From JBLMZW01 sp050259035 (lineage in GTDB: Bacteria; Bacillota; Syntrophomonadia; Syntrophomonadales; DTU052): a stretch of DNA of 7,371 nucleotides. A program made the position numbers and the translations under genes. Where the stretch lies: positions 1 to 7,371 of the forward strand of contig JBLMZW010000016.1 of assembly GCA_050259035.1 (NCBI GenBank). The letters run 5' to 3'. A model generated the notes under the pieces. It was given only the letters and a program-made list of their open reading frames with translations. It made no database searches and was not told the DNA's origin. This document shows positions 1 to 5,794 of the stretch, piece after piece. Every line of letters starts with the position of its first letter. The stretch's first letter is position 1.

Positions 1-2615
1 ATCCAACTTTCAAACTGGGCCGCCAGAATTAAAAATATGAATAGGATACCTAGAAGTACGGCCTGTACCAGGCCCTTCACAGATTCCTTAATAGCGGCCT
101 GGTCACCACCCAGGCCGAGAATTATACCTTTAGGCGGCTTAAGGTCGGTGTTCAATTTACCCAGGAACGTAGAACCCAATTCCGATGAAGTCATACCTAC
201 ATAGTTGGCTTGAACTTGGATTTCCCGATTCTTATCATAACGGTTAATGGCTGAAGAGGAAGTGGTATAGACCTTCTTCGTAACTTGATCAAGGGAGACC
301 ATACCGTTGACGGAATTGGCACTGGATACGTAAATCCCGTCAATACTATCCAGGTTGAGCCGCTGTTCATCGGCCAGGCGTACCCGCACGGGATATCGGT
401 CACTGCCCAGTTCGTACTGGCCAACTATTACTCCGTTAAATAATGTGCTTAAAGTACCTGCTACCGTACTGGGGCTAACGCCTAGATCGGCGGCGGCGTC
501 ACGATCGACGACCATTTGAGCTTCCGGTTTCCCTGCTTTATAGCTAATACCAGCATCTACCGCGCCAGGTATCCTGGCTAATATCTGTTTGGCTTTTTGA
601 CTGTATGCCAATAGTTGATTAAAATCTTTGCCCTGAATGTGCAGGGTGTAAAGTTTGCCACTCATCCCACTCGATGTTCCGGAAACTGACAGATCAAGCC
701 CGGGAATCTTCTGCAGTTCGGTTCGCAGGTGATTGGCGATCTGATCAGCACTTTCTTCTCTATTCTCTTTATCCGTTAATCTCGCATTCATACTTATTTT
801 GTCGGCTTTAACAGTAGTATAGATATCCTTGACATCGGGATTTTTACGTACAATTTGTTCAATTGTTTTAGTCTTTTGCAGGGCTGCGTCTAATGTCATC
901 CCCGAATCCAGGCTGGCGCTAATAAATACTTTGCCGGAATCCTGGGCAGGGCTAAAACTGACGCGCATTAAAGGTATCATAGCCAGGCTCATGAAAAAGA
1001 GCAAAATCGTGATAACCATGGTCTTTTTGCGATTAGAAAGGACCCAGCCCAGTAAAGTCCGATAATAACCGGCCAGGTAGTCAAACTGCAAGTTAAACCA
1101 GTTAAGGAATTTGCCTAAAAGGCCTTTAACGGGCTTCTCTTCTTCTGGCTTAACATAGCGGGATGCCAGCACTGGCACCAGTGTAAAGGAAATAAAAAGG
1201 GATACCAGAACAGAAAAAGCGATAGTCAACCCGAACTCTTTAAAAAAGCTGCCCAGCATGCCTCTCATCATCGACATTGGTAAAAACACAGCCACGATAG
1301 TAAAGGTAGTAGCCATGACCGCCAGGCTGATTTCACTGGTAGCTTCCTTCGCCGCCTCGAAAGGTGTTTTACCCATGTGCAGGTGACGCACGATATTCTC
1401 AATAACCACAATAGAATCGTCAATTAGCAGCCCAATGGAAAGGGACATGGCCATTAAGGTCATATTGTTGAGGGTAAAATTCATGAATTTTAGTGCGGCA
1501 AAAGTAGTAATAATAGAAGTCGGAAGAGATATAGCGCTGATAGCTGTGCTTCCCAGACCTCGTAAAAACAGGAAGATTACCAGTACAGCCAGTATACACC
1601 CTTCGAGCATAGTTTCTTCCATATTGCTGACCGAAGATCTTATCAAAACGGAATTATCATCTATGATGTCGATTTTGACCCCGCCGGGCAGTGTGGTCTG
1701 TAGCTGCTTTATTTTATTTTTAATGTTATCTGCCACCGCAACCGTATTAGCACCGGACTGCTTAACAATATCGATTCCAACACATTCCTTGCCGTTCCAA
1801 TAAGATACGCTGCTACGGTCTTCATAGCCGTCAACTACTTCAGCGACATCACTCAACCGAATCTCTACCCCGTTGCGGGTAGCAACGAGTATGTTGTTAA
1901 AATCATCTACGTTTTTAATACTGCCGTAGGTGCGCAACGTAATTTCCCGGGACTTATCGCTGACCTTGCCGCTGGGCTTGTCAATATTATCGCTTTTCAG
2001 GCTGGCCACGACTTGATCAGTGGTTAGATTGTAAGCGGCCAGCTTTTCATTATTCAGTTTTATCTGAATTTCTCGGTTTTGTAAGCCATAGGTCGTAATA
2101 GAGCCCACTCCGATTACTGTATTCAGTTCAGGCACTATAGTGTTGTTGACTAAATTGGCCATTTCCCTGCTGCCAAGGTCACTGGTTACGGCTAAAGAAA
2201 TAATGGCCCTGGCATTAAAATCATATTTGGAAATAACCGGATCGGTTATATCGCTTGGTAAAGAGGCCCGGATGCTGCCTATTTTGGCTTGCACGTCTTG
2301 CGAGGCGCTTTCCACCGTCCGGCTGTCATCAAATTCAACCGTGGTCATGGAAGAACCTTCACTAACCGTACTGGTAATATGCTTCACGCCGGAAATTTGC
2401 CCTATCGCTTCTTCCATTTTTTCGGTCACCTTGGCCTCAACCTGATCGGGAGAAGCGCCAGGAAGGCCAACGCTTACCATGACGTAAGGAACATTGGTCT
2501 CCGGCATATCGTTCATGCCCAGGTTAATAAAGCTGGTTATTCCCACAGCAATTAACCCAATTATTACGACATAAGCCAGGACAGGGCGTTTAAGACTAAG
2601 GCTGGTTAAAAACAT
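1..2615 (-). CDS. RND-family multidrug efflux transporter (HAE1/AcrB-like), C-terminus cut off by window edge
   Basis: This is the inner-membrane proton/drug antiporter of a tripartite efflux system. I read 871 codons from ATG at 2615 to the left edge with no stop; the family usually has about 1,020-1,050 residues, so roughly 150 are missing. TM1 lies at about residues 10-30 and is followed by a periplasmic porter domain. The TM4 signature SIGLLIDDSIVVIENIVR carries the proton-relay Asp pair D399-D400. TM5-TM6 follow (MATTFTIVAVFLPMSMMRG), then a second porter domain, and the visible part ends at the conserved AAQFESW in the C-terminal membrane half. The TM10 lysine partner lies outside the window. 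A GGGGG ribosome site sits inside the end of the adaptor gene, and the genes are 3 nt apart, so they are surely co-transcribed. The substrate cannot be read from sequence. Family assignment is firm; drug versus lipid or peptide substrate is open. Confidence 0.95.
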   Translation of the reverse strand, partial: MFLTSLSLKRPVLAYVVIIGLIAVGITSFINLGMNDMPETNVPYVMVSVGLPGASPDQVEAKVTEKMEEAIGQISGVKHITSTVSEGSSMTTVEFDDSRTVESASQDVQAKIGSIRASLPSDITDPVISKYDFNARAIISLAVTSDLGSREMANLVNNTIVPELNTVIGVGSITTYGLQNREIQIKLNNEKLAAYNLTTDQVVASLKSDNIDKPSGKVSDKSREITLRTYGSIKNVDDFNNILVATRNGVEIRLSDVAEVVDGYEDRSSVSYWNGKECVGIDIVKQSGANTVAVADNIKNKIKQLQTTLPGGVKIDIIDDNSVLIRSSVSNMEETMLEGCILAVLVIFLFLRGLGSTAISAISLPTSIITTFAALKFMNFTLNNMTLMAMSLSIGLLIDDSIVVIENIVRHLHMGKTPFEAAKEATSEISLAVMATTFTIVAVFLPMSMMRGMLGSFFKEFGLTIAFSVLVSLFISFTLVPVLASRYVKPEEEKPVKGLLGKFLNWFNLQFDYLAGYYRTLLGWVLSNRKKTMVITILLFFMSLAMIPLMRVSFSPAQDSGKVFISASLDSGMTLDAALQKTKTIEQIVRKNPDVKDIYTTVKADKISMNARLTDKENREESADQIANHLRTELQKIPGLDLSVSGTSSGMSGKLYTLHIQGKDFNQLLAYSQKAKQILARIPGAVDAGISYKAGKPEAQMVVDRDAAADLGVSPSTVAGTLSTLFNGVIVGQYELGSDRYPVRVRLADEQRLNLDSIDGIYVSSANSVNGMVSLDQVTKKVYTTSSSAINRYDKNREIQVQANYVGMTSSELGSTFLGKLNTDLKPPKGIILGLGGDQAAIKESVKGLVQAVLLGILFIFLILAAQFESW

Positions 2616-2618
2616 CTT

Positions 2619-3734
2619 TTAAACCCCCTGTCCACTAATCTGTACCGGGTCTCCGTCCTGAAGGGTGTTAATATTGGTAATAATAACGGTTTCCCCCGCG
2701 GATATACCTGACCTGACCTCAACCTGATCGTTTTGAATATTTCCGATGTCTATCGAACGTTGGCGGGCAGTGTTATTTTCCAGGACGAATATAGAATAAT
2801 TACCTTCGGTGCCGGAGAGAGCACTCAGCGGTACGGACAAGACTTTCCCCTGGTCCTGGTCAGGTATTACGATGTAGCCAAATATACCGGAATGGAGTTT
2901 TCCCTCAAAATTATCAACCTCGACCAGACATTTAAAAACACGGGAAGTGTTATTGGCCGAGGAAGCAACCGTTTTGACGATTCCTTCATATCCGTCCTTG
3001 TCATCCTTGGATAACTTTAGAATGACCTTCTGCCCGGTTTTTACCTTTTTCAAATCGCTTTCTTTGATGTTTATGGTGGCTTTAATGGTTCGGTTATTTT
3101 TGATTCTTGCCGCAATCGTTCCTGGATTCAGATATTGCCCCAGAATGACGTTTTTTTCTGCTATTTCACCGCCTATTGGCGCACGCAAAACCGAATTGCT
3201 TATGGAGTTTTCAATTGAGGCTATGTTGACTTGTTCAGTCTCTAGATTAGACACAGCCATTTTTAAAGAATCTTCTGCGTTTTCCAATTCTAAAGTGGAT
3301 AAGGCTCCACTTTCGTAAAGAGCCTTCTTTCTTTCGTAGTTTTTCTGAACCGATTGCTGGGTTGTTTGCAGCTTCTTAAGGTTGATTTGAGCGGCCCGCA
3401 GCTGGTTCTGAAAATTCTGGTCATCTAAAGATACCAGCACCTGACCCGCCGACACCATATCCCCGTCCTCGAAGTTCACATCAACCACTAGCCCGGGTAA
3501 TTTACTGCTTACTATAGCTTCCTGAACCGGTTCCAGATTAGCTTTAAAATACAATACAGATCTTGAGTTAGTCATTTGAACTTGTTTGACCTGAACACTA
3601 GTGATATTTGGCGCCTGGACAGGTTGCTCCCGCTTACTGGTGGCAATTTTGAATACAATTAATAAAGCGAGGATTACTATCAATCCGGTAAATAAAAGCT
3701 TTTTTCGATTTAGTTTCTTTGTTTTTTCGATCAT
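2619..3734 (-). CDS. RND efflux membrane fusion protein (periplasmic adaptor, HlyD/AcrA family)
   Basis: This 371-residue adaptor links the RND pump to an outer-membrane channel or the cell exterior. Residues 1-12 are basic and 13-30 form one membrane anchor; there is no lipobox Cys. The first lipoyl half lies at about 73-105 (SSKLPGLVVDVNFEDGDMV), an alpha-hairpin coiled coil at about 105-180, and the second lipoyl half at about 182-208 (VLRAPIGGEIAEKNVILGQ). A beta-barrel at about 212-290 and a membrane-proximal domain at about 290-366 complete it. The hairpin tip carries R135-x3-L139-x6-S146, the same spacing as the TolC-binding RLS motif of AcrA. The ATG follows a GGGAGG site about 11 nt upstream, slightly long but the only good choice. 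It is first gene of the operon with the RND pump. No outer-membrane factor gene is visible; one could follow the pump beyond the left edge. Confidence 0.95.
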   Translation of the reverse strand: MIEKTKKLNRKKLLFTGLIVILALLIVFKIATSKREQPVQAPNITSVQVKQVQMTNSRSVLYFKANLEPVQEAIVSSKLPGLVVDVNFEDGDMVSAGQVLVSLDDQNFQNQLRAAQINLKKLQTTQQSVQKNYERKKALYESGALSTLELENAEDSLKMAVSNLETEQVNIASIENSISNSVLRAPIGGEIAEKNVILGQYLNPGTIAARIKNNRTIKATINIKESDLKKVKTGQKVILKLSKDDKDGYEGIVKTVASSANNTSRVFKCLVEVDNFEGKLHSGIFGYIVIPDQDQGKVLSVPLSALSGTEGNYSIFVLENNTARQRSIDIGNIQNDQVEVRSGISAGETVIITNINTLQDGDPVQISGQGV

Positions 3735-3777
3735 CCGAATGATTTCCTCCCTTTTGCTGTTTTGACTTTGTGCGACC

Positions 3778-3808
3778 AGTATAAACCCGGCCCAAAGGGT
3801 CGAGTCAA
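3778..3808 (-). promoter_or_regulatory. Predicted MerR-family-type promoter/operator of the efflux operon
   Basis: On the minus strand the -35 box TTGACT (3808-3803) and the -10 box TATACT (3783-3778, 5 of 6 to consensus) are separated by 19 bp instead of 17. The spacer region is filled by a dyad at 3785-3805: ACTCGACCC, centre TTT, GGGCCGGGT, with two mismatched pairs out of nine. A 19-20 bp spacer with a centred dyad is the hallmark of promoters activated by MerR-family regulators, which untwist the DNA. Transcription would start near 3771, leaving a leader of about 36 nt before the adaptor ATG. No MerR-family gene is in the window. The boxes are seen directly; the regulator class is inferred. 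Confidence 0.72.
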
Positions 3809-3881
3809 CACGATTTATCGGATTTTTAAGCGGAGCTAGATGTATTAGTCAATCGTAAAACTAGAGAAGAATAGAGCGGCA

Positions 3882-3941
3882 GATTTACACGACAAATAGT
3901 AAACACAATTGTGATCGGAGTCGTTTAAATGGCTGTAAATC
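3882..3941 (+). repeat. Nested inverted repeats upstream of the first Nif11 precursor
   Basis: GATTTACA (3882-3889) is matched by its exact complement TGTAAATC (3934-3941). Inside it CGAC (3890-3893) pairs with GTCG (3920-3923), and a perfect 10-bp palindrome CACAATTGTG (3904-3913) sits near the centre. The arrangement could fold as RNA or bind a dimeric regulator. It would enclose the GGAG ribosome site and the ATG of the small ORF at 3929. The A+T-rich composition makes chance pairing possible, so this is a weak call. I could not find a convincing -35/-10 pair for the Nif11 genes in 3810-4050. Confidence 0.3.
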
Positions 3942-4248
3942 AGTTTTATTTTCCTTTAAAAAACGATGGCAGTAAGGTTACAATAAAATCGGAAGTTTGC
4001 CCGGATGTAATAAGATGTGAATCCAATTATTTTGAGAGAGGGGTAATCAAATGAGTATTGAATCCGCACAGGCATTTATCGAAAGAATGAAGACTGATGA
4101 AACCTTTTCACAGAAGGTTGCTTCCTGCCAGGATGCAAAGGAACGACGGGCATTCTTAGAGAAAGCAGGTTTTAACTATACGGATAGCGAGCTTAAAGAG
4201 GCCTGTCAGGAACTTAGTGACAGCGATTTAAATGCTGTATCCGGGGGA
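3924..4248 (+). repeat. Tandem duplication unit, copy 1 (leader DNA plus Nif11 leader sequence)
   Basis: This block aligns with 4381-4694. The match begins with GTTTAA followed by GGCTGT (3924 onward, 4381 onward), weakens in the middle, becomes strong again from TAAGATG to the ATG, and continues through the 66 codons of the peptide leader. It stops abruptly after the Gly-Gly codons, where the core-encoding parts diverge. Copy 1 has 13 nt more upstream of the ATG than copy 2. The duplication therefore included the 5' control region, so both precursors are probably under similar control. Confidence 0.75.
3929..4054 (+). CDS. Possible small coupled ORF (41 aa) overlapping the first Nif11 precursor
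   Basis: ATG at 3929 is preceded by GGAG (3917-3920) at a spacing of 8 nt. The frame ends in TGA at 4052-4054, overlapping the ATG of the Nif11 precursor as ATGA, a classic translational-coupling arrangement. The product would begin MAVNQFYFPLKNDG and continue through KVTIKSEVCPDVIRCESNYF; it is soluble, mildly charged, with two Cys, and matches no family I recognise. The corresponding stretch before copy 2 keeps an open frame with in-frame length differences and shares the pattern IK-x-V-x-PD-x-IR-x-ES-N/D-Y. That supports past or present coding. It is short enough to be chance, or the block may be a conserved untranslated leader. Confidence 0.38.
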   Translation: MAVNQFYFPLKNDGSKVTIKSEVCPDVIRCESNYFERGVIK

Positions 4249-4293
4249 GTTAATCCTTTTTGTTATGCGGACTGTTGTATGGACATAGGATAG
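4051..4293 (+). CDS. Nif11-type leader RiPP precursor peptide, copy 1 (three-Cys core)
   Basis: An 80-residue precursor of a ribosomally made, post-translationally modified peptide. Residues 1-66 form a Nif11-like leader (TIGR03798/PF07862 type): SIESAQAFIERMKTDETF, then a charged helical stretch, then the end LSDSDLNAVSGG, a double-glycine export/cleavage signal after residue 66. The remaining core is VNPFCYADCCMDIG, 14 residues with Cys at 71, 75 and 76, two aromatic residues and two Asp. Such leaders guide maturases (lanthionine synthetases, radical SAM or cyclodehydratase enzymes) and are removed by C39-type peptidase exporters. None of these is in the window. A strong GAGAGAGGGG site (4034-4043) lies 7 nt before the ATG. 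The leader is 54/66 identical to the second precursor. Precursor class is firm; the modification is unknown. Confidence 0.9.
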   Translation: MSIESAQAFIERMKTDETFSQKVASCQDAKERRAFLEKAGFNYTDSELKEACQELSDSDLNAVSGGVNPFCYADCCMDIG

Positions 4294-4380
4294 ATATTGT
4301 CCTTTTACTTTTTTAATCGATTTTTCTAACGCACTATATTTAAGTACATATTACATTTCATTACCTAATAGCTGTTCTGG

Positions 4381-4694
4381 GTTTAATTCGGCTGTTATTA
4401 ACCGAGAGTTCACATCGCACAGCTTAAGGCCCATGATTAAAGTCAGGCCAGACGGCATAAGATGGGAATCCGATTATCTTGGGAAGGGGTAATTAAATGA
4501 GCATTGAATCCGCAGAGTCATTTATTGAAAGAATGAAGACTGATGAAACCTTCGCACAAAAGGTTGCTTCGTACCAGGATGCAAAGGAACGGCGGGTATT
4601 CTTAGAGAAAGAAGGTTTAAACTTTACTGATAGCGAGCTTAAGCAGGCCTGTCAGGAACTTAGTGACAGCGATCTAAGTGTTGTGACTGGGGGA
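4381..4694 (+). repeat. Tandem duplication unit, copy 2
   Basis: Second copy of the block at 3924-4248. It has an in-frame 12-nt net shortening in the upstream part and one extra single-base loss just before the ribosome site. Within the peptide leader there are 12 amino-acid replacements, mostly conservative. Homology ends at the Gly-Gly codons. The stretch from 4294 to 4380 between the units is A+T-rich; I see no gene, no convincing terminator hairpin and no clear promoter there. Confidence 0.75.
4388..4492 (+). pseudogene. Startless open-frame relic of the small coupled ORF before copy 2
   Basis: This is the copy-2 counterpart of the 41-codon ORF at 3929. The ATG position has become TCG and the frame ends early in TAA (4490-4492) because of a single-base loss next to the ribosome site. 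The frame itself stays open from 4289 and contains a possible internal ATG at 4433 giving MIKVRPDGIRWESDYLGKG (19 residues). The tail aligns with copy 1 at I, K, V, P, D, I, R, E, S and Y, with conservative changes N/D, F/L and R/K and several silent third-position changes. It may be a decayed copy, a 19-residue peptide with a poor ribosome site, or untranslated leader. Confidence 0.3.
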
Positions 4695-4727
4695 AGTATA
4701 CTAGTAATTTGTGCCGATTTAATATAA
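4497..4727 (+). CDS. Nif11-type leader RiPP precursor peptide, copy 2 (single-Cys core)
   Basis: A 76-residue paralogue of the precursor at 4051. The leader (1-66) is SIESAESFIERMKTDETF and onward, ending LSDSDLSVVTGG. The core after Gly-Gly is only SILVICADLI, 10 hydrophobic residues with one Cys at 72. A short C-A-D likeness to the C-Y-A-D of the first core is the only visible remnant of shared ancestry after the cleavage site. This pattern, a conserved leader with a hypervariable core, is the signature of one promiscuous maturation system acting on several substrates. The ribosome site GGGAAGGGG (4481-4489) lies 7 nt before ATG. The gene converges on the cytochrome gene with a 33-nt gap that shows no hairpin terminator. 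With so short a core this copy could also be a decaying or frameshifted duplicate. Confidence 0.87.
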   Translation: MSIESAESFIERMKTDETFAQKVASYQDAKERRVFLEKEGLNFTDSELKQACQELSDSDLSVVTGGSILVICADLI

Positions 4728-4760
4728 AACTATGCCTCATCGCTATTTCCTCCAATTGGC

Positions 4761-5540
4761 CTACTGCTGCGCTTTCCAGAGTGAATGGTATTTATCTGTG
4801 TATGCTTTCCCAACCCGGCCGCTCCATAGCACGCGGGCCGTGTCCGGGTTAACGAAAAGCGAAAGAAAACCATGTCCGATCACCATAACAGTTGCCAGGC
4901 ATCCCAACAGCCCATGAATACACCAGAAGAGCTCCCTTCTGCCTATCAAAGTATGAGACCCATGTTCCATAATAATGGCACTAACCAATAGGCCAATTAA
5001 CACCACTAAAAGTGACCAGTAATAGATCTTTTGCCCGGCATTAAATCGCCCGGCCGGCAGTGATTTGGGATTATGAGATAGATATCCGCCCATTTTTTGC
5101 AGCCACAACCAATCATAACGGCGGAACAACGCGTCAGGAAGCCAAATAAGTAAAGTTATCAATGATATTAGAAATATTATGAAACCCAACCACCCATGAA
5201 ATGGACCTAACGGCTCCAGTTCTGCGCCCGGAACAACTTGCATGAAACCGGTCGTGGCCAGAGTCAGGAACCCAAGCAGCATCAGCCAGTGAGAAAGCCA
5301 TTCTCGGACCCCGAATCTCCGAACCAGAGTACCGGGCGTCGTTCCTTTAGCAGATACGGTATGCGCCCCGAAACTGACGTAATATAACAGGCATCCTATT
5401 ATGGGCAGCAAAATTGCTGCAAGCCACACCAACACCTTATGCGCTGCGTAAAACTCAATCACTTTCATTGCCCCCTTCTTCAGTCTTCTAGATAATGGTG
5501 GGTTTGCGATAAACTCACGGTATGCTTCGGCTGTTAACAC
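4761..5540 (-). CDS. Formate dehydrogenase-type cytochrome b subunit (gamma subunit, FdnI/FdoI-like), orphan
   Basis: An integral membrane di-heme cytochrome b passing electrons from a periplasmic dehydrogenase to menaquinone. The 259 residues hold an extra N-terminal membrane segment (about 35-57) and four family segments (about 84-102, 114-135, 172-191, 205-229). The probable heme ligands are H84, H115, H209 and H223; the H209-H223 spacing of 14 equals that of E. coli FdnI H155-H169. N167-x-G169-Q170 matches the FdnI quinone-site motif N-x-G-Q. The tail GRVGKAYTDKYHSLW resembles the family end. No catalytic or iron-sulfur subunit is adjacent, so its partner is unknown. The only in-frame start after the upstream stop is GTG at 5540, which lacks a well-spaced ribosome site; ATG codon 25 is an alternative, but would clip the N-terminus. 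Related b561-type or hydrogenase cytochromes are less likely. Confidence 0.85.
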   Translation of the reverse strand: MLTAEAYREFIANPPLSRRLKKGAMKVIEFYAAHKVLVWLAAILLPIIGCLLYYVSFGAHTVSAKGTTPGTLVRRFGVREWLSHWLMLLGFLTLATTGFMQVVPGAELEPLGPFHGWLGFIIFLISLITLLIWLPDALFRRYDWLWLQKMGGYLSHNPKSLPAGRFNAGQKIYYWSLLVVLIGLLVSAIIMEHGSHTLIGRRELFWCIHGLLGCLATVMVIGHGFLSLFVNPDTARVLWSGRVGKAYTDKYHSLWKAQQ

Positions 5541-5620
5541 ACTTCTTCCAGGGCCATTCGAATCTCCCTGAGCGGCTTATGTTGTCTTCTGCAAAAGCGA
5601 TTGCCACATATAAACCCCAT
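5534..5620 (-). other. Upstream ORF overlapping the cytochrome b start (coupling peptide or frameshifted 5' end)
   Basis: A 28-codon frame from ATG at 5620 to TAA at 5536-5534 overlaps the GTG start of the cytochrome gene. Its first ATG falls where transcription is expected to begin. An internal ATG (5557-5555) has an excellent AGGGAG site (5569-5564) at 6 nt spacing and would give only MALEEVC. The stop comes directly after three GT units (5542-5537). Removing one GT would join MALEEV in frame to LTAEAYREF of the cytochrome, giving a 264-residue protein with a proper start. It is therefore either a termination-reinitiation leader or the displaced true start. Confidence 0.4.
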
Positions 5621-5625
5621 GCGTA

Positions 5626-5655
5626 AAGTGTATAGTTACACTATACACTTGTCAA
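5626..5655 (-). promoter_or_regulatory. Promoter of the cytochrome b gene fully covered by a 25-bp operator palindrome
   Basis: The minus strand shows TTGACA (5655-5650, perfect -35), a 17-bp spacer and TACACT (5632-5627, 4 of 6). Positions 5626-5650 are a perfect palindrome: AAGTGTATAGT, centre 3 bp, ACTATACACTT. It covers the spacer and -10 and touches the -35, as expected for a repressor that blocks polymerase. The GTGTA...TACAC form recalls sites of GntR-family (YtrA subgroup) or TetR-type repressors; the regulator is not in the window. Predicted transcription start is near 5620. Confidence 0.75.
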
Positions 5656-5752
5656 GAAAATTATTCTTTAAAATGCCCCAGTTAAAATAGGCCCCCACTG
5701 TGTACATATGAACTCTGAATCCTGCGGCCAGATGGAAGAAATGCGTTATTAA

Positions 5753-5789
5753 TGCTATAATATACCATTAATTTAACTGTTTTGGAGGG
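5753..5789 (+). promoter_or_regulatory. Extended -10 promoter and ribosome site of the CPBP protease gene
   Basis: TGCTATAAT at 5753-5761 is a perfect -10 hexamer preceded by the TG of an extended -10 element. At the 17-bp position upstream only a weak -35 (TGGAAG, 5733-5738) is found, which extended -10 promoters tolerate. The start would be near 5768, followed by GGAGGG (5784-5789) 5 nt before ATG 5795. An out-of-frame ATG at 5791 stops after five codons and is not the start. The rest of 5656-5752 shows no gene or clear structure. Confidence 0.68.
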
Positions 5790-5794
5790 TATGG

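Noticed and set aside
197..424. Minus-strand 75-codon open frame within the RND region
   Set aside because: It is out of frame with the RND coding sequence on the same strand and has no recognisable content.
829..3318. Several plus-strand open frames of 78-123 codons across the efflux operon
   Set aside because: They lie antisense to the continuous RND and adaptor coding frames, which show clear family motifs; their translations look like low-information shadows with no ribosome sites.
3810..4050. Sigma70 promoter for the Nif11 genes (for example TACAAT at 3979-3984)
   Set aside because: No candidate had an acceptable -35 at 16-18 bp; TACAAT would also fall inside the duplicated coding-like block. 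Left uncalled.
4294..4380. Terminator or separate promoter between the two Nif11 units
   Set aside because: The T-rich stretch at 4305-4326 is not preceded by a stable stem, and TATATT at 4335-4340 has only a poor -35. Read-through from the first to the second gene remains possible.
4497..4727. Second precursor as a frameshifted pseudogene
   Set aside because: The leader is intact, the ribosome site is strong and the frame holds to a stop shortly after Gly-Gly; short cores are known for this class, so it is kept as a gene with the caveat noted.
4732..4917. Plus-strand 61-codon frame just after the second Nif11 gene
   Set aside because: It runs antisense through the end of the cytochrome gene, has no ribosome site and no recognisable features.
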